Shown here piece after piece: positions 48,445-56,734 of a stretch of 64,000 nt of DNA. This stretch comes from Desulfomicrobium escambiense DSM 10707 (GTDB taxonomy: Bacteria; Desulfobacterota; Desulfovibrionia; Desulfovibrionales; Desulfomicrobiaceae). The stretch is taken from NCBI RefSeq assembly GCF_000428825.1, contig NZ_AUAR01000008.1, forward strand, positions 1 through 64,000, given 5' to 3'. The notes under the pieces are model-generated. The model was not told the origin of the DNA, made no database searches, and saw only the letters and a list, made by a program, of their open reading frames with translations. How positions within the stretch are numbered: the first letter of the stretch is position 1; each line of letters opens with the position of its first letter. A program made the position numbers and the translations under genes.

Positions 48445-49605
48445 TCACCCACACGAAGTCTCCAAGGGCAACACGACGACCTGATTTCGCCCCTTGTCCT
48501 TGCCCACGTACAACGCCTTGTCGGCGACATGGACGCAATCGTTGATGGTCATGCACGGATTCTCACAGGCGCTGACGCCGAAGGTCGCGGTGACCCGGAA
48601 AGACTCGCCGCCGCACGAAAAGGGGGTGTCCGCAATGGCCTTGCGGATGCGCTCGGCGATCACGGCGGCCCCTGGGGCATCCGTATCCTTGAGCAGCATG
48701 ACGAACTCCTCCCCGCCCCAGCGCGCGACCCTGTCCTGGGCGCGCAGGCTGTTCGTCAGAAGCGTCGAGATGACCTTGAGAACCTCGTCGCCGCAGACAT
48801 GGCCGAAAGTGTCGTTTATGTCCTTGAAATTGTCGACATCGCACATGACAAGAGAAAAACCGGGAAAGACGGCGCGGACCTGCGCGGCGTGCCTTCTGCG
48901 GTTCAGCGCGGCGATCTCCGTGTCCAGACAGTCGATGATGGCCCGGCGATTCGGCAGCCCGGTCAGGAAGTCCGTCAGCGCCATCTCCTCGATCTTGCGG
49001 TTTTTCTCCTCAAGGGCCGCGTTGGCCGCGGCGAGGCGGTTCTGGGTCAGGAGACGTTCCTCCTCCAGGCGGATGGCGGACGAAAAGGCCTCGATGATGT
49101 ACTGCTCGATCTCCGTGTATTCGCGCTTGCGGGTGTCGACGACGCACAGCGACCCGACCACCCTGCCTTCCAGCTGGATAGGGAAGCCCAGGTAGGATTT
49201 CAGGCCGTACTGCCTGACGTTGGCGTCCAGCGTTGCCCATTCCGTGCCCTCCAGGTCGTTGAGGACAACGGCCTTCATGTTGGACGGGTCGCGGTGCGAG
49301 ATGGTCATGTCGTAGCAGATATGGCCTTCCGGGGCGTCTTCCCGCTTGAAGCCAGGAGGTTCATGATCGATGGACCACGTCCTGAGCACACCGCCTTCGA
49401 GCCGGTTGTAGAACGCCACGTCTGAACCGAGGACCTTTCCCAGCGTGGTGACGACAACGTCGATGTTCCTGATGGGATCGGGTCCGAGCAGATAGAAATA
49501 GTCGAAGAGAAAGCGCCGCATCTCCACCAGGGCGTCCTCGGCCTTCTTCCTCATCTGGGATTGCTTCTCCGCGACCATCCGCCAGTCCGAGCTCTGCGTA
49601 CTCAT
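48445..49605 (-). CDS. GAF-domain diguanylate cyclase
   Basis: 386 residues, soluble. A GAF domain occupies about 40-185 (LKSYLGFPIQLEGRVVGSLC), a coiled linker follows, then a GGDEF domain with GGEEF near residue 297 and inhibitory RAQD five residues before it. It makes cyclic-di-GMP in response to a cytoplasmic signal. GAGGAT precedes the ATG. It lies between the two riboswitch units but reads separately. Confidence 0.93.
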   Translation of the reverse strand: MSTQSSDWRMVAEKQSQMRKKAEDALVEMRRFLFDYFYLLGPDPIRNIDVVVTTLGKVLGSDVAFYNRLEGGVLRTWSIDHEPPGFKREDAPEGHICYDMTISHRDPSNMKAVVLNDLEGTEWATLDANVRQYGLKSYLGFPIQLEGRVVGSLCVVDTRKREYTEIEQYIIEAFSSAIRLEEERLLTQNRLAAANAALEEKNRKIEEMALTDFLTGLPNRRAIIDCLDTEIAALNRRRHAAQVRAVFPGFSLVMCDVDNFKDINDTFGHVCGDEVLKVISTLLTNSLRAQDRVARWGGEEFVMLLKDTDAPGAAVIAERIRKAIADTPFSCGGESFRVTATFGVSACENPCMTINDCVHVADKALYVGKDKGRNQVVVLPLETSCG

Positions 49606-49889
49606 ATCCTCACCTCGAAACTCCGAAAACGCCGATTGTCCGGCTGCCGAAAGCGTATCCGATCACCATGGGCGCAAAATATACGGACTGACAGTACAGG
49701 TAAAGCCGAAACCCCTACTTCCCTCACCCATCAATGCCCGCACGCCACTGGGAGGCCCGTCCGCTCGGCATCGACAGAACATCGAATCGCGCCTTGTAAG
49801 AATGAACTCTTGCTGATATCCCCGGCAGCTACGACAAAGCGGACACGGTTACCACAAGGCCTACCACGCACGTCCGGACCATCCCAAAC

Positions 49890-51932
49890 ATGATCACCCA
49901 TCTGAAGCAACTTCTATCACGACGCTCCACCGCCCCGGCCCCGGACTCCACGTACAGCGGCAGGCAGACGATTCGCAGGGAAATGTTCCTCATCGGCCTG
50001 TTCTGCCTGGCGGCGATAGCCGTCGTCGTCGTTTCCATGCAGTCCATGGGCATCTACCGCGCGGGCATGGACAGCGCGCGCGAACGGATCACCGGCGCGA
50101 ACAGGCAGATTTCGTCCTACGTCGAGGCCCACCTCGAAGGCCTGGCGGCCGCGGTACGGATCATGGCCGCCACCCCCGATGTCGTGCATGGCGACACAAG
50201 CGGCGAGGAATCCAGGGAACGCGCCCGGACCTACTTCCGTTTCGTCGAGCTATCCAACCCGAACGTGAAGTACTGTTATGCAGGCTATGCAGGCGGAGAA
50301 CTGCTGATCAACGGCTACATCCCGCCCGATGGCTACGATCCGAGGGTCCGGCCCTGGTACGTCGCCGCGGTCGAAAGCTGGCCCAAAATGACCATCGGCC
50401 TGCCCTATCGGGACATCGTCGACCAGGAGTGGCTCGTCGCCATATCATCGGCCTTTTCCGACGCCAACGGCCTGCGCGGCGTCGTCTCCGTCGATAGCAC
50501 CCTGTCCAGCATGGACGGGATGCTCAACAATATCAAATCCTTCAGCAGCCAGTCGAACTTCGTCGTCAATGCCGGGGGGCAGATCCTCATCCACAACAAC
50601 GAGAACGGGTACCTAGACCACAAAATCGGGGACATTGTCCCCGGGGCCATGGAGCTGATGAAGGCCGATACCGGCTATATCGAATACGACTTGCCCGGAA
50701 CCGGAATCCGGATGGCGTATTTCACCCGGCTCAACATCAACGACTGGATCATCATATCCGCCGTGGACCGGGACGAGGTCATGGCCCCGATCAGAGGCAG
50801 GATCGCGCTGACCGTGTCGGCGACGGCCCTGGTCACGCTGCTGCTGGGGCTTCTGCAGCTCAAGGCGTACGAGTGGCGCTTCGTCGAGCCGTTCATGACC
50901 CTCAAACGGCGCATAGCCGACATCACGGCGGGCAGGGAGGCGGGCAGAAAGCCGCCGTCCATTTCCAACGCCGAACTGGCTTCCATCGCGGACAGCATCG
51001 AAGGGATGACCCAGTCCTCTCTCCGGCGCAAGGCCACGGAGCTGCGGCTCATCCTGGAGACGACCAGCGACGGCCTGCTGGTCCTGGACGATCAGGACAG
51101 GATCACGCACTACAACCAGCGCTTCCTCGAACTGTGGAACCTCCGGGACGAGCATGTCGGCGGGGGACTGAGCGCCCTCGTCATCGAGCACGTCAGAGGG
51201 GCCGTCCTGCCCGAGTCCGCCGACAGCGTACTCGAAACACGCCACAAGGACCGGGACAGCCAGCTGATCCACCTGAAAACGGGGATCATCCTCGAACAAA
51301 GCGCCCGGCCGCTGCTCGAGGACGGCAGCGTCACGGGCTGGCTGTGGAGTTTCAAGGATGTGACCATCAAGATCATGGCCGAAGAAAAGCTCCGGTTACT
51401 GGCCGCCACGGACGAACTGACGGGCCTTTGGAACCGGCGCTGCTTCATGGGCCGGGCCGAGGCGGAAATCACCGAGGCGACGCGCCTGCGCCAACCCTTG
51501 TGCCTGGTGCTCCTGGACGCGGACCACTTCAAGCGCATCAACGACACCTACGGCCACGCGGCCGGGGACGCCGCCCTGAAATACCTGGCGAACACGCTGA
51601 CCTCGCGCCTTCGCTCCTCGGACACCGTCGGACGGATCGGCGGAGAGGAATTCGCGATCCTGCTGCCCAACACGGGCCAGGAGACTGCCCGGGCGGTGCT
51701 CGAAAAGATCCGGACCGTCATCGCGCAAGGACGCTTCACCTTTGGCGACAAGGAACTGGCCTTCACCGTAAGCATCGGCATCGCCGCCCTGCAAGGCGCC
51801 AAGATCAGCGTCGACGAATTCTTCTCCGTCGCCGACGCAGCCTGCTACCAGGCCAAGGCCCTGGGACGGAACCGCACCGTGGTCCGGGCCTGCGACAGCC
51901 CCCGGCCGGATGAAGCCGTAAGCCGGCAGTGA
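49890..51932 (+). CDS. Membrane diguanylate cyclase with Cache and PAS domains
   Basis: 680 residues. A transmembrane helix (33-52) leads to a dCache sensor (about 60-300; YDPRVRPWYVAAVESWPKMT is the typical segment), a second helix near 305-325, a PAS domain (about 390-500; LILETTSDGLLVLDDQDRIT) and a GGDEF domain with GGEEF near 585, preceded by RSSD. It converts an extracellular signal to cyclic-di-GMP. No Shine-Dalgarno sequence precedes the ATG at 49890, so the exact start is uncertain. Confidence 0.92.
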   Translation: MITHLKQLLSRRSTAPAPDSTYSGRQTIRREMFLIGLFCLAAIAVVVVSMQSMGIYRAGMDSARERITGANRQISSYVEAHLEGLAAAVRIMAATPDVVHGDTSGEESRERARTYFRFVELSNPNVKYCYAGYAGGELLINGYIPPDGYDPRVRPWYVAAVESWPKMTIGLPYRDIVDQEWLVAISSAFSDANGLRGVVSVDSTLSSMDGMLNNIKSFSSQSNFVVNAGGQILIHNNENGYLDHKIGDIVPGAMELMKADTGYIEYDLPGTGIRMAYFTRLNINDWIIISAVDRDEVMAPIRGRIALTVSATALVTLLLGLLQLKAYEWRFVEPFMTLKRRIADITAGREAGRKPPSISNAELASIADSIEGMTQSSLRRKATELRLILETTSDGLLVLDDQDRITHYNQRFLELWNLRDEHVGGGLSALVIEHVRGAVLPESADSVLETRHKDRDSQLIHLKTGIILEQSARPLLEDGSVTGWLWSFKDVTIKIMAEEKLRLLAATDELTGLWNRRCFMGRAEAEITEATRLRQPLCLVLLDADHFKRINDTYGHAAGDAALKYLANTLTSRLRSSDTVGRIGGEEFAILLPNTGQETARAVLEKIRTVIAQGRFTFGDKELAFTVSIGIAALQGAKISVDEFFSVADAACYQAKALGRNRTVVRACDSPRPDEAVSRQ

Positions 51933-52119
51933 CGCCGCGCGGCACGTGGTCAGCCCGGCCATTGCGGCCGCCGGAAGACGGCCAGTGACAAACGGAGACG
52001 GCCATCGCCTGTCCGGCATGGAATATGGCGATGAAAGAGCGTGACTGGATACATCCTTCCGCACAGTCTGTTTGACGGGCTTCCGCCCCGATTCCGGAGC
52101 GCTACGATCGGAATTATTC

Positions 52120-52149
52120 TTGACAATGTGCCTCCATGCACAATATTTA
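52120..52149 (+). promoter_or_regulatory. Promoter of the second riboswitch unit
   Basis: TTGACA (52120-52125) and TATTTA (52144-52149) are spaced 18 bp. Transcription would begin near 52156, right at the aptamer. Confidence 0.65.
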
Positions 52150-52157
52150 TGGTTTTG

Positions 52158-52280
52158 AAGGGGAGTAGCTCCCAGTGGCAAGGTCAACAATACTGGCGCG
52201 AAAGCGCTTGGCCTTGCCGTCGGAATCAACCGATGAGCCAGACCTTCAGCATGATCAACCATGCTGGAGGTCTTTTTTTT
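52158..52280 (+). ncRNA. yybP-ykoY (Mn2+) riboswitch upstream of the Tim44-like gene
   Basis: Begins AAGGGGAGTAGC, with GGCAAGGTC / GGCCTTGCC pairing, and ends CGATGAGCCAGACCTTC, then a terminator stem (AGACCTTCAGCATG / CATGCTGGAGGTCT) and eight T residues. It parallels the copy at 48186-48306, with one base changed in the 3' conserved part (AGCCAGACC instead of AGCAAGACC). Confidence 0.9.
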
Positions 52281-52310
52281 GGATGACCTCCAGCCAAATC
52301 AGGAGGTTCC

Positions 52311-53219
52311 ATGAAGACCGATTCTCTTTCTCCATCTTGCGCGGCCGTCGCGCATACAAGAACAGCCTATCTCTTTTTCCCCCTTATCGCCCTGGCCTTT
52401 CTACTTTTCACCTGGCCAGACCTGGCCGACGCAAAACGCATGGGCGGAGGCGGGTCCTTCGGCAGCAAACCGTCGTACAGCAGCGGCTACAACAAGCAGG
52501 CTTCCCCTTCCAAGGACTCCCCGACCATGGCCAAGCAGGCTGCACCGAACAGCCCGTCCCGCTTCGGCGGCCTCGGCGGCATGTTCGGTGGCCTGCTCAT
52601 GGGCGGCCTCATCGGCTCCATGCTTTTCGGCGGCGGATTCGCAGGCCCGGGCATGCTCGACATGCTTCTCCTGGCCATGGGCGGGTTTCTGCTGTTCAAG
52701 TTCCTAAAATCCCGCCGGGCGGCCACGGCAAATTCCGCGCCCTATGCCTACGCCGGACATGAAGAAGCCCGGAACCCCGGCTCTCATGGCGGATGGGGCC
52801 AGCAGCGCTTCGAAGCGCAGGCGCCGCCGCGGCCCGTCATGCCCCACGGCCTGGACGAGCAGGAATTCCTGGCCGGGGCGAAGGCCCTGTACACCCGCCT
52901 GCAGGCATCCTGGGACCGTCGGGACATCGACGACATCCGCCAGTTCACGAGCCCGGAAGTGTACGGCGAGATCGCACGCCAGGCAGCGCTCGACCCTGCG
53001 CCCGGGCGCACGGAAATCCTCATGGTCGAGGCGCGCGTACTGGAGGCCCGCAACGCAGGGACCGAAACCGTCATCAGTGTGCTCTTCGACGCCATGCTGC
53101 GCGAGGACGGCGAAGGCTCCCCGGCGGAGCAGGTCAGGGAAGTCTGGCACATCCGACGCGACGAAAGCGACCAGTCCCCCCAGTGGACCCTGGAGGGCAT
53201 CCAGCAACTGACGGTGTAG
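52311..53219 (+). CDS. Tim44-like domain membrane protein under Mn2+ riboswitch
   Basis: 302 residues. A signal or anchor segment (about 20-40; YLFFPLIALAFLLFTW) is followed by a low-complexity glycine-serine region, a second hydrophobic stretch of glycine and leucine (about 85-127), and a C-terminal Tim44-like domain (about 180-300; LYTRLQASWDRRDIDDIRQF; TVISVLFDAMLRED). Bacterial Tim44-like proteins are membrane-associated with no settled function. AGGAGGTTCC precedes the ATG at 52311, which lies 30 bases after the riboswitch terminator, so expression is likely raised by Mn2+. Confidence 0.87.
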   Translation: MKTDSLSPSCAAVAHTRTAYLFFPLIALAFLLFTWPDLADAKRMGGGGSFGSKPSYSSGYNKQASPSKDSPTMAKQAAPNSPSRFGGLGGMFGGLLMGGLIGSMLFGGGFAGPGMLDMLLLAMGGFLLFKFLKSRRAATANSAPYAYAGHEEARNPGSHGGWGQQRFEAQAPPRPVMPHGLDEQEFLAGAKALYTRLQASWDRRDIDDIRQFTSPEVYGEIARQAALDPAPGRTEILMVEARVLEARNAGTETVISVLFDAMLREDGEGSPAEQVREVWHIRRDESDQSPQWTLEGIQQLTV

Positions 53220-53235
53220 CGCCCTGCCTGGCACA

Positions 53236-53275
53236 CGCCCGGGGCATTGGCATGGCCAATGCCCCGGGCGTTTTT
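53236..53275 (+). terminator. Terminator of the Tim44-like gene
   Basis: CGCCCGGGGCATTGG (53236-53250) pairs perfectly with CCAATGCCCCGGGCG (53256-53270) around a 5-base loop and is followed by TTTTT. Confidence 0.93.
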
Positions 53276-53585
53276 CCGTCTGCAGCACCCGACGGCAAGG
53301 CAGGTGGACTCGAGAAAGAGATCAAGATGACACGTCGTGTTTCAGCCGAGGATGCCGGCCACCAACGGCAGGGGAAGTATCACGGCCCGTGTGTCGATCA
53401 TCAGGGCCTCCACACGCGAAAGCCCCGGAGCTTGTGACTCCAGGGCTTTCGTTCGTGCGTACGCATATGGGTCCGTCCCTGTCCAGCAAAGCGGCCAAGC
53501 CATATGCGCCAGTGCTTCAGAGCGCCCAGGAAGGGGACGGAATCGCGGGAGAAGTAACCACAGGAAATTCAACCCCCATGCATAG
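53276..53585. other. Gap with an unassigned strong hairpin
   Basis: About 310 bases without a supported gene. CGAAAGCCC...GGAG (from 53417) pairs with CTCC...GGGCTTTCG (to 53451) in a 13-pair stem with one mismatch. Neither strand has a T-run and no coding gene ends here, so it could be a small RNA or a remnant. Confidence 0.45.
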
Positions 53586-53618
53586 AAAAAGCCGCAGGAG
53601 CTTTCACTTCAGCGGCTT
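53586..53618 (-). terminator. Terminator after tRNA-Leu
   Basis: On the minus strand AAGCCGC...GCGGCTT forms a 7-bp stem followed by TTT, starting 11 bases after the tRNA 3' end. Confidence 0.8.
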
Positions 53619-53628
53619 ATCCGTTTTT

Positions 53629-53713
53629 TGGTGTCGAAGGGGGGACTCGAACCCCCACGGGATACCCCACTACCCCCTCAAGATAGCGTGTCTACCAATT
53701 CCACCACTTCGAC
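53629..53713 (-). tRNA. tRNA-Leu (anticodon GAG)
   Basis: 85 bases on the minus strand. The acceptor stem pairs GTCGAAG with CTTCGAC, followed by an encoded ACCA. The anticodon arm CTATC-TTGAGGG-GGTAG gives GAG (leucine). A long variable arm, as in leucine tRNAs, precedes the T-arm GGGGGTTCGAGTCCCCC. It lies 88 bases downstream of secG in the same direction, a classic secG-tRNA-Leu arrangement. Confidence 0.97.
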
Positions 53714-53801
53714 ATCTAACCTATCAGATTTGCGAAACTTCATCCCGCAAACCGGAGAAGCAGTCTTTAGCCATGCCTCTTCGGTTTGTCCAGCACTTTT
53801 T

Positions 53802-54146
53802 TTACTGTTTCTGCTCCGGAGCGGCAGGCTGCTCGGCCGGGGCCGCGGGGGCGGCGTCCTGGGTGGCCGGGATCTGGGTCACGGGCATGTCGATGACGAT
53901 GGACTCCTTGGGAGCCACGTGCTGCTGGGTGCTGATATACGTGAAGACCATGGAAGTCAGGAAGAACACGGTCGCTGCGCCGGCGGTCAGTTTGCCGAGC
54001 AGGCCTCCCGCGCCCGTGGCCCCGAACAGGGACCCGCCGCCACCGCCGAAGATGACTCCCATGCCCTCTTTGCCGGACTGCAGCAGGACGAGGACGACAA
54101 GGGTGACACAGGCAATGACGTGAATGGTGATTATCAGGGCGTTCAA
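53802..54146 (-). CDS. secG: Preprotein translocase subunit SecG
   Basis: 114 residues. Two membrane helices (3-23 and about 55-72) flank the conserved loop LLQSGKEGMGVIFGG then GSLFGATGAGG. It assists SecYEG export. The C-terminus is a long proline-alanine-glutamine tail. The start codon is TTG at 54146, with AGGAGGAATCCCC upstream. It follows tpiA by 18 bases in the pgk-tpiA-secG operon. Confidence 0.95.
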   Translation of the reverse strand: MNALIITIHVIACVTLVVLVLLQSGKEGMGVIFGGGGGSLFGATGAGGLLGKLTAGAATVFFLTSMVFTYISTQQHVAPKESIVIDMPVTQIPATQDAAPAAPAEQPAAPEQKQ

Positions 54147-54164
54147 GGGGATTCCTCCTAATAT

Positions 54165-54920
54165 TTAAGCCAGAACGATCTGGCTGAAGCTGTCGGCTTT
54201 GAGACTTGCGCCGCCTACCAGTACACCGTCCACATTGTCAAGGCGGATGATGATTCCGGCGTTGTCGGGCTTGACGGAACCCCCGTAGAGGATACGCACG
54301 GATGCGCCCTCGGTCGGCAGCAGGGCCACGAGTTTTTCGCGCACAAAGGCATGGGCGGCCAAAATCTCGGCCGGTCCGGCGACCTCGCCCGTGCCGATGG
54401 CCCAGACCGGCTCATAGGCCACTGCCAGGTTCCCGGCCGTGGCTGTGCCGAGCACGCCCTCCAGGCCCTTCTCCAGCTGCCGCGCCAGCACCGTCTCGAC
54501 CTGCCCGGCCCTGCGCTCCTCGATGGTCTCGCCGACGCACAGGATCATCCGCAGGCCCGCGCCCAGGCCGAAGGTCACCTTCCGCCCGACAAGCTCGTCA
54601 CCCTCTCCCAGGACGTGCCTGCGCTCGGAGTGTCCGGCCAGAGCGTAGGCGCAGCCCAGGTCCAGCAGTTGCTCAGGGGCGATCTCGCCCGTGAAGGCGC
54701 CCTGCCCGGCAGGGTAGAAGTTCTGGGCGCCTGCGCTGCAGCCCGGGGTCTTGGAAAGGATGGGAGCCACGGCCGAAAGCATGGTGAAGGACGGACAGAC
54801 CAGGACCTCGCGGTCCGCGGGCAGACGCCCGTCCAGCAGCCCGACCAGTTCCGCGGCCGTGGCCGCGCCTTCGGCCACGGTCTTGTACATCTTCCAGTTG
54901 GCGGCCATGAGCTTCTTCAT
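54165..54920 (-). CDS. tpiA: Triosephosphate isomerase
   Basis: 251 residues. The N-terminal Asn-Lys (MAANWKMYK), catalytic His in YALAGHSERR (about 95), catalytic Glu in VAYEPVWAIGTG (about 167) and the phosphate loop LYGGSVKPDN are all present. It interconverts dihydroxyacetone phosphate and glyceraldehyde 3-phosphate. The ATG overlaps the pgk stop (ATGA), so the two are coupled. Confidence 0.97.
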   Translation of the reverse strand: MKKLMAANWKMYKTVAEGAATAAELVGLLDGRLPADREVLVCPSFTMLSAVAPILSKTPGCSAGAQNFYPAGQGAFTGEIAPEQLLDLGCAYALAGHSERRHVLGEGDELVGRKVTFGLGAGLRMILCVGETIEERRAGQVETVLARQLEKGLEGVLGTATAGNLAVAYEPVWAIGTGEVAGPAEILAAHAFVREKLVALLPTEGASVRILYGGSVKPDNAGIIIRLDNVDGVLVGGASLKADSFSQIVLA

Positions 54921-56098
54921 GACTTCTTCTCCAGGGCGGTGAAGGCCGGCAGTTCCTTGCCTTCGAGGAATTCCAGGAACGAGCCGCCGCCGGTCGAAAT
55001 GAAGGAGAACTTCTCGGTCAGCCTGGTCTGCTCCACGATGACGTTGGTGTCGCCGCCACCGAGGATGGTCATGGCGGGGATGGCGGCCACCACCCGGCAG
55101 AGGTTGATGGAACCCTGGGCAAAGGCCGGGTTCTCGAAGGCACCCATGGGGCCGTTCCAGATGACGGTCCCGGCGTCCTTGATGACCTCGGCGAACAGGG
55201 TGTGGGAGGCCGGGCCCGTGTCGAGGATCATCTCATCCTGGGGAATGTCTTGGTAGGTCTTCACGCCCGAGGCGATGCCGCCCTTGGGGTCTGTGCCGAG
55301 GATGAAGTCCACGGGCAGGTAGAACTTGACGCCCTTCTCGCGGGCCTCGACCATGATGGCCATGGCATCCTCGAGCAGGTCGTCCTCGACCAGGGAGGTG
55401 CCGACCTCGAAGCCCTGGGCCTTGCGGAAGGTGTTGGCCATGGCGCCGCCGACGATCATGGAATCGACCTGCCCCATGAGGGCCTTCAGGATGCCGAGCT
55501 TGGAGGATACCTTGGCCCCGCCGATGATGGCCACGAAGGGGCGCTTGGGGTCTTTCAGGGCCTCGCCCAAGTACTGCCATTCCTTCTTCAGGAGCAGGCC
55601 GCCGCAGCAGTCGGCGATAAATTCCGTCACGCCGACCACTGAGGCGTGGGCCCGGTGGGACGCACCGAAGGCGTCGTTGACGTAGACTTGGCCGAGGCCG
55701 GCCAGTTCGCGGCTGAAATCGGGGTCGTTCTTGGTCTCGCCGGGATGGAAGCGCAGGTTTTCAAGCAGCAGGACTTCGCCGGGCTTCAGGGCGTCGGCCA
55801 TGGCCCTGACCTCGGGCCCGATGCAGTCCGGAGCCATCTTCACCTCGCGACCCAGCAGCTCGGCCAGGCGGGCGGCCACGGGCTTGAGGGAGAACTGGGC
55901 GTCCGGGGCGCCCTTGGGCCGGCCCAAATGGGAGCAGATCACCAGGGAGGCGCCGCCGTCCAGGGCCATCTGCAGGGTCGGCAGGCTCTGACGGATGCGG
56001 TTGTCGTCGGTGATGGTCTCGCCCTTCAGGGGCACGTTGTAGTCGACGCGCATGAGGACGCGCTTGCCGCTGACATTCAGTTCGTCCAGAAATCTCAT
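54917..56098 (-). CDS. pgk: Phosphoglycerate kinase
   Basis: 393 residues. The substrate-binding segments RVDYNVPL (about 20) and SHLGRPKG (about 57), the RFHPGE segment, and the nucleotide part IGGAKVSSKLG and GGGDTNVIVEQ are intact. It makes ATP from 1,3-bisphosphoglycerate. I chose the ATG at 56098 with GGAGGCAGACCAT before it, not the in-frame ATG at 56113, which overlaps that site. It is the first gene of the pgk-tpiA-secG operon. Confidence 0.97.
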   Translation of the reverse strand: MRFLDELNVSGKRVLMRVDYNVPLKGETITDDNRIRQSLPTLQMALDGGASLVICSHLGRPKGAPDAQFSLKPVAARLAELLGREVKMAPDCIGPEVRAMADALKPGEVLLLENLRFHPGETKNDPDFSRELAGLGQVYVNDAFGASHRAHASVVGVTEFIADCCGGLLLKKEWQYLGEALKDPKRPFVAIIGGAKVSSKLGILKALMGQVDSMIVGGAMANTFRKAQGFEVGTSLVEDDLLEDAMAIMVEAREKGVKFYLPVDFILGTDPKGGIASGVKTYQDIPQDEMILDTGPASHTLFAEVIKDAGTVIWNGPMGAFENPAFAQGSINLCRVVAAIPAMTILGGGDTNVIVEQTRLTEKFSFISTGGGSFLEFLEGKELPAFTALEKKS

Positions 56099-56296
56099 AT
56101 GGTCTGCCTCCATGGGCTGCGGAGTTGGTTGTCGAAGGCGTGTGCAAACATCCGCTTACGTACTGGAATGGCGCCGGAATGACAATGCCCCGCCCCATCG
56201 GCATGGAATCCGGCCCGCCCCCCTTGATCCCGGAACGCAAAGCACGCACAATGCCATGGTCCCGATTTTTTGCAACGTCATCCCAAGGATCGCAGC

Positions 56297-56734
56297 ATGA
56301 CCGCACCGCGCATCGCCACCATGACCATGAACGACTACCCCGCCGCCCTGGCCCTGTGGCAGGACACGCCGGGCATCGGCCTGTCCGCCGCCGACGGGCC
56401 CGAGTGCATGCGCGACTACCTGCTGCGCAATCCGGGCCTGAGCCAGTGCGCCTGGTCCGGCGAAGTCCTGACAGGTACGGTCCTGGCCGGGCACGACGGC
56501 CGGCGCGGCTACCTGCATCATCTGTGCGTGCACGAAGATTACAGGCGCGGAGGCATCGGCCGCATGCTGATCGACAGCGCCCTGGGCGCCCTGGCCGAAG
56601 CAGGGCTGGACAAGGCCCACGCCTTCCTCTTCACGGACAACGAGGACGGGCGGAAATTCTGGGAGCGGATCGGGTGGAACTGGCGCGCGGACATCGGGGT
56701 CGTGTCCCGGATGACGGCTGGAGGCGGACGATGA
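56297..56734 (+). CDS. GNAT-family N-acetyltransferase
   Basis: 145 residues. The acetyl-CoA loop is HHLCVHEDYRRGGIGRMLID (about 75-94), and the C-terminal FLFTDNEDGRKFWERIGW is typical of GNAT enzymes. AAGGATCGCAGC precedes the ATG at 56297. Its stop overlaps the start of the M20 amidohydrolase gene, so the two are co-expressed, perhaps acetylating and deacylating related amino compounds; the substrate is not known. Confidence 0.9.
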   Translation: MTAPRIATMTMNDYPAALALWQDTPGIGLSAADGPECMRDYLLRNPGLSQCAWSGEVLTGTVLAGHDGRRGYLHHLCVHEDYRRGGIGRMLIDSALGALAEAGLDKAHAFLFTDNEDGRKFWERIGWNWRADIGVVSRMTAGGGR

